Notes under the pieces: model-generated
The model's input: the letters and a program-made list of their open reading frames with translations, nothing else
The model's database searches: none
Told to the model about the DNA's origin: nothing
NCBI GenBank assembly: GCA_040879145.1
Contig: JBBDKX010000001.1
Span: forward strand, 1 to 52,928
DNA: 52,928 nucleotides
Direction of reading: 5' to 3'
From: Candidatus Spechtbacterales bacterium
GTDB lineage: Bacteria; Patescibacteriota; Minisyncoccia; Spechtbacterales; 2-12-FULL-38-22
Part shown: one piece after another, positions 7,447 to 16,789 of the stretch
Layout of the letters: the number at the start of each line of letters is the position of its first letter
Position numbering within the stretch: the first letter of the stretch is position 1
Translations under genes and position numbers: made by a program

Positions 7447-8691
7447 ATGGCTAGGGAACATATAATTTGTGGAATAGATATAGGATCTCGTTATATATAT
7501 ACGGTTATTGCTTCGTTTTCAAATGATGTTCCCTTACCACAGATAATGGGGATGGGCAGAGCTCGCTCCGCGGGAATACGCAAAGGAATGATAAGCGATT
7601 CCGAGGATGCCATAGTTTCTATAAGCAAATCAGTCAAAGAAGCTGAAAAGATGGCGGGGGTATCAATAGGCAGCGCCTATGTCAGTATAGGCGGTAATCA
7701 TATTACAAGCATGCCTTCAAGAGGTGTTGTTGCTGTTTCACGTGCTGATGGGGAAATATCAGGCGAAGATGTAGAACGCGTAAAAACAGCTGCCGCAACA
7801 GTTACACTTCCCCAGAATCGGGAGATTTTACACAACATACCGAGAGAGTTTATTTTAGATAATGAGTCCGGACTACGCGATGTTAATGGAATGAAAGGGT
7901 TAAGACTTGAGGCGGATACTTTAATAATAGCGGGTTCAACGGCTCACATTAAAAATATTACAAAGTGTGTAAATGACGCCGGGGTTGATGTTGACGGCTT
8001 TGTTTTAGCACCTATTGCTGCCGCGGAAGCCGTGCTCTCAAAACGACAAAAGGATCTAGGTGTTCTCTGTCTTAACATAGGAGCCGGCACAACCGAGTTG
8101 GCAGTTTTTGAAGAAGGTAATCTTATTTACGCGAACATACTTCCCTTGGGGGGGGACAATATAACAAACGACCTGGCAATAGGTCTCCGTATTAATGTTG
8201 ATGTGGCCGAGCGTCTTAAGCGGGAATATGGCATGGCTTTGGCATCGGAGATACCAAAGAGAGATACAATAGATTTATCTCAGTATGACCCGAATGAAAC
8301 AGAGGCTGTAAATCGCAAAGCTGTCGTAGAGATAATAGAGGCACGTCTTTTTGAGATATTTGATATGGTAAACAAGGAGCTTAGCTCCATAGGAAAGGAG
8401 GCATTTCTTCCGGGAGGAGTTGTACTTACGGGAGGCAGTGCCAAGATTCCTCATATAGTAGAGTCATGTAAAATGAAATTACGCCTGCCTGTACAGATAG
8501 GATTTCCACGGGATGTTGAGGGTGTCACAACTTCTATGGACGACCCTTCATATGCCGCTGTTCTCGGGCTTATATTTCACGGATATGAGGAGGGTGAATA
8601 TACCGCGCGTTCGTTCTCAGGACCGGGAACTGCCTCATTTGCAAGAGCAGGAAGCAAGGTGAAAAAGTGGATGCGCTCTCTTCTGCCATAG
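7447..8691 (+). CDS. ftsA: Cell division protein FtsA
   Basis: Actin-like ATPase that tethers FtsZ filaments to the membrane. The phosphate-1 motif CGIDIGSRYIYTVIA is at the N-terminus. The 1C insertion (about residues 85-165), phosphate-2 LNIGAGTTELAVF, the PLGGDNITNDLA loop and the adenosine motif VVLTGGSAKIPHI are present. The tail ends with SKVKKWMRSLL, a short amphipathic helix fit for membrane binding. 414 residues. It is followed by ftsZ after 172 nt. Confidence 0.96.
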   Translation: MAREHIICGIDIGSRYIYTVIASFSNDVPLPQIMGMGRARSAGIRKGMISDSEDAIVSISKSVKEAEKMAGVSIGSAYVSIGGNHITSMPSRGVVAVSRADGEISGEDVERVKTAAATVTLPQNREILHNIPREFILDNESGLRDVNGMKGLRLEADTLIIAGSTAHIKNITKCVNDAGVDVDGFVLAPIAAAEAVLSKRQKDLGVLCLNIGAGTTELAVFEEGNLIYANILPLGGDNITNDLAIGLRINVDVAERLKREYGMALASEIPKRDTIDLSQYDPNETEAVNRKAVVEIIEARLFEIFDMVNKELSSIGKEAFLPGGVVLTGGSAKIPHIVESCKMKLRLPVQIGFPRDVEGVTTSMDDPSYAAVLGLIFHGYEEGEYTARSFSGPGTASFARAGSKVKKWMRSLLP

Positions 8692-8863
8692 GTTTAAAAG
8701 TTTTATAAACCCAATACAGACAAAATCCTCACAGGCTTTTTATTTTTGCCTTGACTTTTTGGTTTATTTTCTGTAACCTACACTATTGAACAAAGTTTGG
8801 CTTCAATATTTTTAAAAGTAAAAAGAAGCCCCGGGATTTAACCCTAAAATTAAATTTATTATT

Positions 8864-10057
8864 ATGGCTCAAATTAAACCTGACATAGAAACATTTGCAA
8901 AAATAAAAGTTGTGGGAGTTGGTGGTTCGGGTTGCAACGCTATCAGCCGGATGATTGACTCTAAAATAGAAGGCGTGGAATTCGTCGCTATTAATACGGA
9001 CGCTCAGGCTCTGCATCACTCAAACGCTCCTCTTAAAATAAATATTGGAAAGAACTTAACACGCGGTCTCGGAGCCGGTATGAATCCGGAAATAGGAAGG
9101 CAGGCAGCTGAAGAAAATCGGGACGAGATACAAGATGCTGTTAAAGGTGCCGATATGGTTTTTGTTACCTGCGGTATGGGAGGAGGAACCGGTACAGGCG
9201 CTTCAGCGGTTATTGCGGAAGCCGCCCGTGACTCAGGGGCACTAACAGTAGCTACCGTTACACGCCCCTTCAGTTTTGAAGGAGCTCAGCGCGCGCGTAT
9301 TGCAGAAGAGGGTTTGAGCAAACTTAAAGAGCACGTGGATACTTTAATTGTTATAAACAATGATCGCCTTCTTCAGGTGATAGACCGAAAGACCTCTTTG
9401 ATAAATGCTTTTGGGACAGTAGATGATGTTTTGCGCCAGGGAGTGCAGGGTATAAGCGACCTTGTTATACAGCCCGGTTTGGTCAATGTGGATTTTGCTG
9501 ACATACGCGCAATAATGAGCGAGGCGGGAAGCGCGCTTATGGGAATTGGTCTAGCAAGTGGTGAAGAGAGGGCAATGGAAGCTGCTCGCGCTGCTATTAG
9601 CTCTCCTTTGCTTGATATCGCAATTGATGGAGCACGTGGAGTATTGTTCAGTGTTGCGGGAGGTGAAGACTTGGCAATGAGCGAGATAAATGATGCGGCT
9701 AAAATAATAACAGATTCAATTAATCCCGATGCCAGAGTTATTTTTGGGGCTGTAATAGACGACAAACTCAAAAAGGGAACTTTGAAAGTTACAGTAATAG
9801 CCACAGGGTTTTCAGACATGCCTGTAAGCAATACAGAGGAATTGGATTTCTCTGCGGTTACAGCACGCACCGCAAGTTTTAAAAAAGATGAGATAGAAGA
9901 TGAAGCTGTGGCAGAAAAAGTAAAGGTAAATCGCGAAGATGACTTTCCTAAGCTGGCTACTAAAAATAACAAAGAAGAAAAGAGCGCTGTTGACGGCGAT
10001 GATGACAAAGAAGAGGATTGGGATATCCCGACATTTATTAGAAAGAAGATGAAATAA
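8864..10057 (+). CDS. ftsZ: Cell division protein FtsZ
   Basis: Tubulin-like GTPase forming the division ring. The nucleotide motifs [16 protein letters not shown] and the tubulin signature [11 protein letters not shown] are intact, as is the T7 region [11 protein letters not shown]. An acidic, poorly conserved linker (about 325-385) leads to the C-terminal peptide [10 protein letters not shown], the conserved site that binds FtsA. 397 residues. A strong terminator follows. A TTGACT-like -35 near 8752 suggests a promoter of its own in the ftsA-ftsZ gap, but the -10 is weak. Confidence 0.97.
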   Translation: MAQIKPDIETFAKIKVVGVGGSGCNAISRMIDSKIEGVEFVAINTDAQALHHSNAPLKINIGKNLTRGLGAGMNPEIGRQAAEENRDEIQDAVKGADMVFVTCGMGGGTGTGASAVIAEAARDSGALTVATVTRPFSFEGAQRARIAEEGLSKLKEHVDTLIVINNDRLLQVIDRKTSLINAFGTVDDVLRQGVQGISDLVIQPGLVNVDFADIRAIMSEAGSALMGIGLASGEERAMEAARAAISSPLLDIAIDGARGVLFSVAGGEDLAMSEINDAAKIITDSINPDARVIFGAVIDDKLKKGTLKVTVIATGFSDMPVSNTEELDFSAVTARTASFKKDEIEDEAVAEKVKVNREDDFPKLATKNNKEEKSAVDGDDDKEEDWDIPTFIRKKMK

Positions 10058-10075
10058 TCTATTTTTTAAATTTTT

Positions 10076-10106
10076 AAAATGGCACGCCACACGGCGTGCC
10101 ATTTTT
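10076..10106 (+). terminator. ftsZ terminator
   Basis: AAAATGGCACGCC (10076-10088) pairs with GGCGTGCCATTTTT (10093-10106), loop ACAC. It is a textbook intrinsic terminator 19 nt after the ftsZ stop. Confidence 0.92.
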
Positions 10107-10114
10107 GGTATAAT
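10107..10114 (+). promoter_or_regulatory. Extended -10 promoter for the ribonucleotide reductase
   Basis: The ftsZ terminator T-run runs straight into TGGTATAAT (TATAAT 10109-10114), with no convincing -35. The leader before the next ATG would be ~155 nt, and no clear cobalamin riboswitch was recognised in it. Confidence 0.55.
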
Positions 10115-10274
10115 AAAGATAACACTTATTATTTTTCCACAGGGCACTTCGCTTGACTCGTGTTAAAATAAAACACCACTTAGAGAAATTCTCATCGGGA
10201 ACTAATTCCATACCCCTAATAAATTTATTTTATTTTTTACCTCTTGGCACAAGGGATAAAAAAGAACACTAACT

Positions 10275-12599
10275 ATGGCACGTATTCCTTTCACAACTCC
10301 ATTTAAAAGAGTAAGAAAAAGAGACGGGCGTGTTGTTGAATGGGAACAGTCCCGTATCACCAGCGCAATCCGAAAAGCAATGACTAAGATGGAAGAGGGC
10401 AATCCTCAAAAGGACTCTGAAAGAATATCGGATAAAGTTGTCCAGTTGCTTGTTAAAAAATATCCCTCAAAACAGGTTTTAACCATTGAAGAAATTCAGG
10501 ATGTTGTTGAAGACGCGCTTATTCTGATGGAGTTTCCAAAGACAGCGAAGGAATACATCGTTTACAGAAGAGAACGTGCCAAGGTGCGTGAGAGTCAAAG
10601 ACATGTTCCCGAACATGTGCAGAAAAAAGCGGCAGAGAGTAAAAAATATTTTAAAAACAAATTAGGCGAGTTTATCTACTACAGGACTTATTCCCGATGG
10701 ATAGAGGACGAGGGAAGGCGAGAGACATGGAGCGAGACAGTAGATCGTTATGTAGATTTTATGCGCGAGAATATCTCAAACGCGTTAAGTGAAGAGGAGT
10801 ATGCGGAAGTTCGCGAAGCAATTTTAAAACAAGAAGTTATGCCTTCCATGCGCCTTATGTGGGGTGCTGGAGATGCGGCGCGAAAAACCAACGTTACCGG
10901 TTACAACTGTTCCTATATAGCCCCAAACCGCCTGGAGGATTTTGCAGAGATTATGTATCTTTCCATGTGTGGAACAGGAGTAGGTTTTTCCGCGGAAAGC
11001 AAGAATGTCCAACAACTGCCTATAATAAAACCGCAAACCGGAGATAAGTTAAAAACTCATGTTATAAAAGACTCAAAAGAAGGGTGGGGCGATGCCTTAA
11101 CTCTCGCTCTTAAGACTTGGTATGACGGTAAAGATATAGATTTTGACTACTCGCAATTACGCCCTGCCGGAGCGCGACTCTTAACGATGGGTGGCAGAAG
11201 TTCCGGACCTGAACCTCTTAAAAATCTTATGGAGTTTTCGCGCGAAAAGATACTTGAAAAACAAGGGAAGCGCCTTACTAATCTGGATGTCCACGATATT
11301 ATTTGTAAAATAGGAGAGGTTGTAGTTGCCGGAGGTGTAAGGCGGAGCGCTCTTATATCTATATCTGATTTAGACGATAAAGAGATGCGCCACGCAAAAG
11401 AGGGCAAGTTTTACATGTTTGAGCCACAGCGGCAAATGGCGAATAATTCAGCCGCGTATAATAAAAAACCCACAACCACGGAATTTATGGAAGAGTGGCT
11501 GGCGCTTGCTAAAAGTGGCACAGGTGAGAGGGGTATATTTAACAGAGCCGGCTTAAAACATCAGATGCCTGAACGCCGATGGAAGATAACAGCCCCGCAC
11601 TGGGCCGACATGGGAACTAATCCATGCGGTGAGATAAACCTGCGAAGCAAGCAGTTCTGCAACCTTTCAGAGGTAGTATGCAGAAGCGAAGACACAGAAG
11701 AGACTCTTATGCGAAAAGTGCGTCTCGCAACAATTTTAGGGACTTATCAGTCTTCTCTTACCAACTTTCCTTATCTGTCTAAAGAGTGGAAGAAAAACTG
11801 TGAAGAAGAGCGTTTGCTCGGAGTATCTCTCACAGGACAGTGGGATTCAGAAGCCGCGCGCGATCCCAAAATTCTTCCCAAACTTAAAGCCGAAGCCATA
11901 AGGGTTAATGAAGAGTATGCTAAAAAAATGAAAATAAATCCGTCTAGTGCGATAACATGTGTTAAGCCGTCTGGAACCGTTTCTCAGCTTGTAGATTCAG
12001 CCAGTGGTATGCATGCCAGGCATTCAGAATACTATATTCGCCGCGTTAGAATATCTGCAACTGACCCGCTTTTTCATATGCTTCGCGACCAGAAGTTTCC
12101 TCATAAGCCCGAGATTGGACAGGATCCCGAAACCGCAACTACTTTTGTTCTTGAGTTTCCGGTTAAAGCTCCTGACAACGCGATAACAAGCGGACAGCTT
12201 ACAGCATTAGATCAGCTTAAGCACTGGAAGAGTATAAAGGAAAACTTTACAGAACATAACCCATCGGTAACAGTTTCTCTTAATGACGAGGAGTGGATAC
12301 ACACAGCCCACTGGCTTTATGAAAATTGGGACATACTTGGGGGATTAAGCTTCCTTCCGAGGAATGACCACCACTATGCCTTAGCACCATATGAAGAAAT
12401 TACAAAAGAGCAGTACGAAGAGATGGCGGCCTCAATGCCCGATGTGGACTTTGCCCAAATTGTGGGATATGAGCGTGATGACAACACCGAAGGTGCAAAG
12501 GAGCTTGCATGTGTTGGTGGGGTTTGCGAGATAGAGGAGATGACAGGTCCGGCGGACACGGTGGCACACGACCACGAAGAATCCCGCGAAACTGCTTAA
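10275..12599 (+). CDS. Adenosylcobalamin-dependent ribonucleoside-triphosphate reductase (class II)
   Basis: Makes deoxyribonucleotides with B12, without oxygen dependence. An N-terminal ATP-cone (about residues 10-100, RKRDGRVVEWEQSRITSAI) regulates activity. The barrel carries GYNCSYIAP, SMCGTGVGFS, RPAGARLLTMGGRSSGPEP, the finger-loop region NPCGEINL and FCNLSE. The tail ACVGGVCEIEE holds the redox cysteine pair. The overall order resembles the monomeric RTPR type. At 774 residues it is somewhat longer than Lactobacillus RTPR because of the ATP-cone. No B12 synthesis gene is in the window. Confidence 0.93.
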   Translation: MARIPFTTPFKRVRKRDGRVVEWEQSRITSAIRKAMTKMEEGNPQKDSERISDKVVQLLVKKYPSKQVLTIEEIQDVVEDALILMEFPKTAKEYIVYRRERAKVRESQRHVPEHVQKKAAESKKYFKNKLGEFIYYRTYSRWIEDEGRRETWSETVDRYVDFMRENISNALSEEEYAEVREAILKQEVMPSMRLMWGAGDAARKTNVTGYNCSYIAPNRLEDFAEIMYLSMCGTGVGFSAESKNVQQLPIIKPQTGDKLKTHVIKDSKEGWGDALTLALKTWYDGKDIDFDYSQLRPAGARLLTMGGRSSGPEPLKNLMEFSREKILEKQGKRLTNLDVHDIICKIGEVVVAGGVRRSALISISDLDDKEMRHAKEGKFYMFEPQRQMANNSAAYNKKPTTTEFMEEWLALAKSGTGERGIFNRAGLKHQMPERRWKITAPHWADMGTNPCGEINLRSKQFCNLSEVVCRSEDTEETLMRKVRLATILGTYQSSLTNFPYLSKEWKKNCEEERLLGVSLTGQWDSEAARDPKILPKLKAEAIRVNEEYAKKMKINPSSAITCVKPSGTVSQLVDSASGMHARHSEYYIRRVRISATDPLFHMLRDQKFPHKPEIGQDPETATTFVLEFPVKAPDNAITSGQLTALDQLKHWKSIKENFTEHNPSVTVSLNDEEWIHTAHWLYENWDILGGLSFLPRNDHHYALAPYEEITKEQYEEMAASMPDVDFAQIVGYERDDNTEGAKELACVGGVCEIEEMTGPADTVAHDHEESRETA

Positions 12600-12618
12600 T
12601 AAATTAAAAAATCTCAAC

Positions 12619-12648
12619 AAAAATACACCGTTAGCGGTGTATTTTTGT
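12619..12648 (+). terminator. Ribonucleotide reductase terminator
   Basis: AAATACACCG / CGGTGTATTT stem with a TTAG loop and trailing T's, 20 nt after the stop. Confidence 0.9.
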
Positions 12649-12727
12649 TTAAGGTTGCAATAGGTGAACCTAATGTGGTTAGCATTAGGGTTGAATGTTG
12701 TTGTTTGATATAATGTAAGTATATATT

Positions 12728-13132
12728 ATGAAAAAAAGAATTTTAGAACTCATTATTTCATTGACTTTTGTGGTTGTATCTACTGCAATAGTTTACAGTT
12801 TTCTTGTAGGTATACCTGAATTTTGGGATGCACAGTTTTTTTGGAGCGTTGCTTTGGCTATTGGCTGGGTTGTGGTTTAATCTGGATATTATAATCAGGG
12901 CTGGCTTGTACGCAAAGGAAAAAGCGCTGAAAATGTTTCCATTGTTTTACCTGTCGCGGTTTTTACAATATAGTGCATTTTGTTTATAAAAGGCATATAT
13001 TATGAAGATTGGTCGTTATTATGGGGAGCTTTGGTTGTAAATTCCAGTGTTGTATTTAGTCTATACCAGATAGCTAAGGCTCGTGGGTTTTTGGATATAA
13101 TTTTAAAAAGGTCGAAAAGCAGGAAAATTTAA
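12728..13132 (+). pseudogene. Broken PQ-loop/SemiSWEET-like membrane protein gene
   Basis: One continuous frame of 134 codons is broken by TAA at codon 51 (12878) and TAG at codon 82 (12971). The pieces read MKKRILELIISLTFVVVSTA..., SGYYNQGWLVRKGKSAENVS and IYYEDWSLLWGALVVNSSVV, with three or four membrane segments. The Q-x-W...KSAENVS pattern resembles PQ-loop transporters. Both stops could derive from Gln codons by C-to-T change. A promoter-like TATAAT (12709-12714) and an imperfect inverted repeat (CCTAATG/CATTAGG, 12666-12691) lie upstream. If translated, only a 50-aa fragment would be made. Confidence 0.7.
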
Positions 13133-13151
13133 AAAATAAAAAATACTAATT

Positions 13152-13892
13152 ATGCGTCTTAAAAACAAAGTAGCAATTGTAACCGGTGCTTCATCGGGAA
13201 TAGGTCGCGCCATAGCCGAGAGTTTTGTTGCAAACGGGGCTAGTGTTGTGTTTTCGGATATAAATGAACCAGACTACGATGTGAAAGAAAAGTTTGGTGA
13301 AAAGGCAGTTTTTTTCAAATGCGATGTCTCTGATTACTCGCAGGTTGAAGAACTTGTAAAAACCGCGATAGAAGAATTTTCCGGTCTGCACATTATGGTA
13401 AATAACGCAGGTATAGGGACCGTTGGAGGTATACTTGATGCCACTAAAGAAGACTGGCAAAAGACGGTAGATATAAACATGTCAGGAGTTTTTTATGGGA
13501 TGAAATTAGCGGCACAGTACATGAAAGACAATGGTATCGAGGGCAGTATTGTGAATATGAGTTCTATTTTAGGTAAAGTTGGTTTTCAGGGGGCTGTTTC
13601 ATACTGTGCTTCTAAAGGAGGTGTTGTACAGTTGACCCATGCGGGAGCATTGGATTTGGCTCCGTATAAAGTAAGGGTAAACGCTATAGCACCAGGGTTT
13701 ATTAAAACAAAGATGACAGATCCTATGTTGACTAATGAAGATTTTAACAACCTGGTCGTCACTTCAACACCACTTGGACATGTGGGGGAACCTCAAGATA
13801 TAGCGAACGCAGCAATTTATTTAGCTTCCGATGAGGCAAAATACGTAACAGGAGAGATAATATATGTAGATGGCGGGTGGACCGCAAAGTAA
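13152..13892 (+). CDS. Short-chain dehydrogenase/reductase (FabG-like)
   Basis: NAD(P)-dependent oxidoreductase of the classical SDR family. It has the cofactor motif TGASSGIGRAIAE, NNAGIG, catalytic Ser in VNMSSILG, Tyr/Lys in YCASKGG, and VNAIAPGFIKT. The C-terminal TGEIIYVDGGW is typical. 246 residues. The substrate cannot be inferred: no acyl-carrier or fatty-acid genes lie nearby. The acidic residue after the second strand (FSDINEP) suggests NAD preference. Confidence 0.92.
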   Translation: MRLKNKVAIVTGASSGIGRAIAESFVANGASVVFSDINEPDYDVKEKFGEKAVFFKCDVSDYSQVEELVKTAIEEFSGLHIMVNNAGIGTVGGILDATKEDWQKTVDINMSGVFYGMKLAAQYMKDNGIEGSIVNMSSILGKVGFQGAVSYCASKGGVVQLTHAGALDLAPYKVRVNAIAPGFIKTKMTDPMLTNEDFNNLVVTSTPLGHVGEPQDIANAAIYLASDEAKYVTGEIIYVDGGWTAK

Positions 13893-13898
13893 ACGTTT

Positions 13899-13993
13899 AA
13901 AAAAATCGACTCACGCCCATGAGTCGATTTTTTTAATTAACTCATGCTCGTGAGTCGATTTTAAAAAATTAACTCATCATGTTGATGGGTTTT
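13899..13993 (+). terminator. Three related tandem hairpins after the SDR gene
   Basis: AAAAAAATCGACTCA/TGAGTCGATTTTTTT (13899-13934) is a strong bidirectional terminator. It is followed by a second ACTCATG..CGTGAGT copy (about 13940-13956) and a third, smaller ACTCATCA..TGATGGG hairpin just before comEC. The repeats share the CTCAT/GAGTCGATTT sequence. Confidence 0.75.
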
Positions 13994-14008
13994 TGTTATT
14001 CTGGTAGT

Positions 14009-15301
14009 ATGTCGGGGATGTTGAAGGGGTTGGACAAACTGCTTACTCCCGCGAATGCGCTTGTGTTTGTTTGTGCGTGCGTTATTTTGGGTGCGGGTAT
14101 TTTTTATAAAGTTCCTCAAGCCCCATCAATTGGAGAATATAATGTTGAGGTTGAAGGAAAGATTGTGGAATACCCCGATGTTCGCGCGGATAAAACAATT
14201 TTAGTAATCCAGCCCACAAAAGGAGGGTCTGACCTTCCTTTGGGGCGGGTGCGGGTTTCTGCGGATAATTTGCGTGAGTTTTCATATGGCGAATATATAA
14301 TTGCGCGGGGCACAATAAAAGAACCCGAAAATTTCGCGGACTTTAACTGGCGCGGGTATTTGGCAAAAGAGAGTGTGCAGTATGTAATGTATTACCCCGA
14401 GATTCAAAAGACAGGCAAGGTTGAAAAAGGACACCTACATTACGCGGCAGATTTGCGTTCAAAACTGCAGACAGGTTTAGATAACACGCTTTTGCCTCCG
14501 CATAACTCTCTTTATTCTGCAATGTTGCTTGCAAACAAAAGCGGTCTTTCGCAAGAACAAAAAGACAGTTTAGCCTCTGCGGGCTTAAGCCATATTGTTG
14601 CAATAAGCGGAATGCATATTGCTTTTATTTTGTTTATGGCTTTAGGAGCCTTTTTGGTGGCGGGCATGTGGCGACAGCAGGCAAATGTTTTGGCGCTTTT
14701 GTTTATAACCGGTTATATAGTTATGATAGGTGCGCCCGCTTCAGCTGTGCGTGCGGGTATTATGGCGGGCGTTTTAATTTTAGGGCAGCTTATAGGACGC
14801 CCCAGTTTCTCATGGCGCGCGCTTTTGTTTGCAGGCGCCTTGATGGTTTTATTTAATCCGTATATCGTGCGTTACGATATTGGTTTTCAGCTTTCGTTTC
14901 TTGCAGTCCTGGGAATAATACTATTTTTTAGGCGTATTGAGGTATTTCTCAGAAGCGTGCAAAAGAGAGTTGCTGAGTTTGTTTTGCGCGCGCCTGCCAC
15001 AAAAGATAATATTGCCGCAACATATGCCGCGGAAAATAAATTTGGGTTCATCTCTATTTTGGCCGTGACACTTTCCGCGCAAGCTCTTACATTTCCCTTG
15101 ATAATTTACAATTTCGGCAGTTTTTCTTTGGCATCACCCGCGACAAATTTGCTGGTCGTGCCGTTATTGCCCGCAGTTTTGGTTTCAGGATTTATATCTG
15201 CCTTTGGGGGTATGGTCGGGGGAGTTACAGCTTCGGTATTAGCCGCCCCCGCATGGATATTTTCGGAATATATTTGGTTTATTATTTCAACCTTTAGTTA
15301 A
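14009..15301 (+). CDS. comEC: ComEC/Rec2 competence channel, membrane part
   Basis: Inner-membrane channel for uptake of transforming DNA. An N-terminal DUF4131/OB-like region follows the first membrane segments (residues ~5-130). The Competence domain follows with SGLSHIVAISGMHIAF, SAVRAGIMAGVLILG and RYDIGFQLSFLAVLGI, plus several membrane helices. The frame is open from 13979, but that region overlaps a hairpin. ATG 14009 lies 6 nt after the -10-like TGTTATTCT, so a leaderless start there is preferred. The metallo-beta-lactamase part is a separate gene beginning at the next base. Confidence 0.92.
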   Translation: MSGMLKGLDKLLTPANALVFVCACVILGAGIFYKVPQAPSIGEYNVEVEGKIVEYPDVRADKTILVIQPTKGGSDLPLGRVRVSADNLREFSYGEYIIARGTIKEPENFADFNWRGYLAKESVQYVMYYPEIQKTGKVEKGHLHYAADLRSKLQTGLDNTLLPPHNSLYSAMLLANKSGLSQEQKDSLASAGLSHIVAISGMHIAFILFMALGAFLVAGMWRQQANVLALLFITGYIVMIGAPASAVRAGIMAGVLILGQLIGRPSFSWRALLFAGALMVLFNPYIVRYDIGFQLSFLAVLGIILFFRRIEVFLRSVQKRVAEFVLRAPATKDNIAATYAAENKFGFISILAVTLSAQALTFPLIIYNFGSFSLASPATNLLVVPLLPAVLVSGFISAFGGMVGGVTASVLAAPAWIFSEYIWFIISTFS

Positions 15302-16153
15302 GTGGATAATTTTAAAGTGAAAATTTTTTCTAAAAAACAAAAATATATTCTCTGGGGGTTTTTGGGTGTAGCTGTCCTGTCTTTAAGTTTGGCATATATT
15401 TCAATACCGAGCGGGGCGCTTGAGGTACATTTTTTGGATGTAGGGCAGGGGGATGCTGTTTTCATAGAAACACCCTCGGGTCGGCAAATACTAATAGATA
15501 GCGGGCGCCCTGATTCGCCAATTCTGGAACGCCTCTCTAACTACATGCCGTTTTATGACAGAGATATAGATATCGTCGTGGCCACTCACATGGACGCGGA
15601 TCACATAGGTGGGTTAGTGCATGTGCTTGAAAATTTTGAGGTGGATATGATGCTGGTTAATTCCGGTGATTTTACTAAACCCCTGAGTGAAAAATTATTT
15701 AAAATAGCTAAGGAAAAGAATATCCCTATAATACAGGCAGGTGTGGGGGATAAATTCACGCTTGATGAGGAGGTGTTTATGTATACCTTGCATCCTTCTT
15801 CGGGGTTTTTGAATAAAGACGAGAACGAAGCATCTCTCGTCTTTAAGTTGGTATATAAAAATGATTCGTTCTTGTTTACCGCTGATATAGGAAAAGTAGC
15901 TGAGTACACACTTGCTCAAAGCGGTATTGATATTTCAGCTGATGTTTTAAAAGTGGGGCACCACGGGTCAAATACTTCAAGCGTTAAATATTTTTTGGAT
16001 AAGGTAGGCGCTAAACTGGCTGTAATACAGGTAGGTGAGAATAATTACGGGCATCCTCACCCCGCGGTTTTGAGGCGCCTGAAAGACCTGCAGGTTTTGC
16101 GAAATGACTTAAATGGTGATATAACTATTTATAGTTATGGGGACTCAATATAA
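15302..16153 (+). CDS. ComEC-type metallo-beta-lactamase domain protein
   Basis: Corresponds to the C-terminal nuclease-like domain normally fused to ComEC. A membrane helix (about residues 14-34) is followed by VHFLDVGQGDAVFIETPSG, the metal motif THMDADHIGG and KVGHHGSNTS. It starts with GTG at the base after the comEC stop, which implies coupled translation. The split leaves both halves apparently intact, so this looks like a natural two-subunit form rather than decay. It is presumed to degrade the non-transforming strand, which is inference from the family. Confidence 0.88.
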   Translation: MDNFKVKIFSKKQKYILWGFLGVAVLSLSLAYISIPSGALEVHFLDVGQGDAVFIETPSGRQILIDSGRPDSPILERLSNYMPFYDRDIDIVVATHMDADHIGGLVHVLENFEVDMMLVNSGDFTKPLSEKLFKIAKEKNIPIIQAGVGDKFTLDEEVFMYTLHPSSGFLNKDENEASLVFKLVYKNDSFLFTADIGKVAEYTLAQSGIDISADVLKVGHHGSNTSSVKYFLDKVGAKLAVIQVGENNYGHPHPAVLRRLKDLQVLRNDLNGDITIYSYGDSI

Positions 16154-16172
16154 GTTAAGCTCGCTTAAATTT

Positions 16173-16787
16173 ATGGCAGATAAACAACACTTCAAAAAAG
16201 AAAGAACATTGGTTTTAATTAAGCCCGACGGCGTGCAGCGCTCATTGGTGGGCGAGGTAATGGGCCGGTTTGAAAGAATGGGCTTAAAGCTTGTTGCTTT
16301 AAAAATGCTCGTAACAAATGCGGAGCATGTGGAGAAGCATTACACCCTGGATCCCGACTGGAGAAGGATAACAGGAGAGAAGACAATAGAAGGCTATAAG
16401 AAAAAAGGAATTGAACCTCCTTCCGAAGATCCTTTGGAAATTACAGATACTATATTAAAAGGACTTGTGAACTACATGACAAAAGGCCCTATTGTGGCCA
16501 TGGTGCTTGAAGGCGCGCATGTTGTACAAATTGTGCGCAAACTTGTAGGTGGTACTGAACCTTTGACAAGCGACGTTGGAACGATACGCGGGGACTTTGT
16601 TTTGGACTCTTACCAAATGTCTGATTCTGACGGAAGGGCGGTACGCAATATTGTGCATGCTTCGGGTTCTCCTGAAGAGGCGGAGAATGAGATAAAGCAT
16701 TGGTTTAGCGAAGAAGAAGTATTAAGCTACAACCACATGCAGGAGAAGATTCTTTATGACGTAGACCTAGGCGGAATATTAGATTAA
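16173..16787 (+). CDS. ndk: Nucleoside diphosphate kinase
   Basis: Transfers phosphate between nucleoside tri- and diphosphates through a phospho-histidine. RTLVLIKPDGVQRSLVGE is the N-terminal signature and NIVHASGS holds the active-site His. At 204 residues it is ~50 longer than common NDKs because of an insertion around residues 60-100 (RRITGEKTIEGYKKKGIEPP). The upstream extension to 16137 overlaps the previous gene; ATG 16173 is preferred because MADKQHFKKERTLVLIKPDG begins the domain normally. Confidence 0.93.
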   Translation: MADKQHFKKERTLVLIKPDGVQRSLVGEVMGRFERMGLKLVALKMLVTNAEHVEKHYTLDPDWRRITGEKTIEGYKKKGIEPPSEDPLEITDTILKGLVNYMTKGPIVAMVLEGAHVVQIVRKLVGGTEPLTSDVGTIRGDFVLDSYQMSDSDGRAVRNIVHASGSPEEAENEIKHWFSEEEVLSYNHMQEKILYDVDLGGILD

Positions 16788-16789
16788 TT

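Noticed and set aside
12728-13132. Alternative genetic code with TAA/TAG read as Gln
   Set aside because: TAA and TAG end most intact genes in the window, and TGA ends others.
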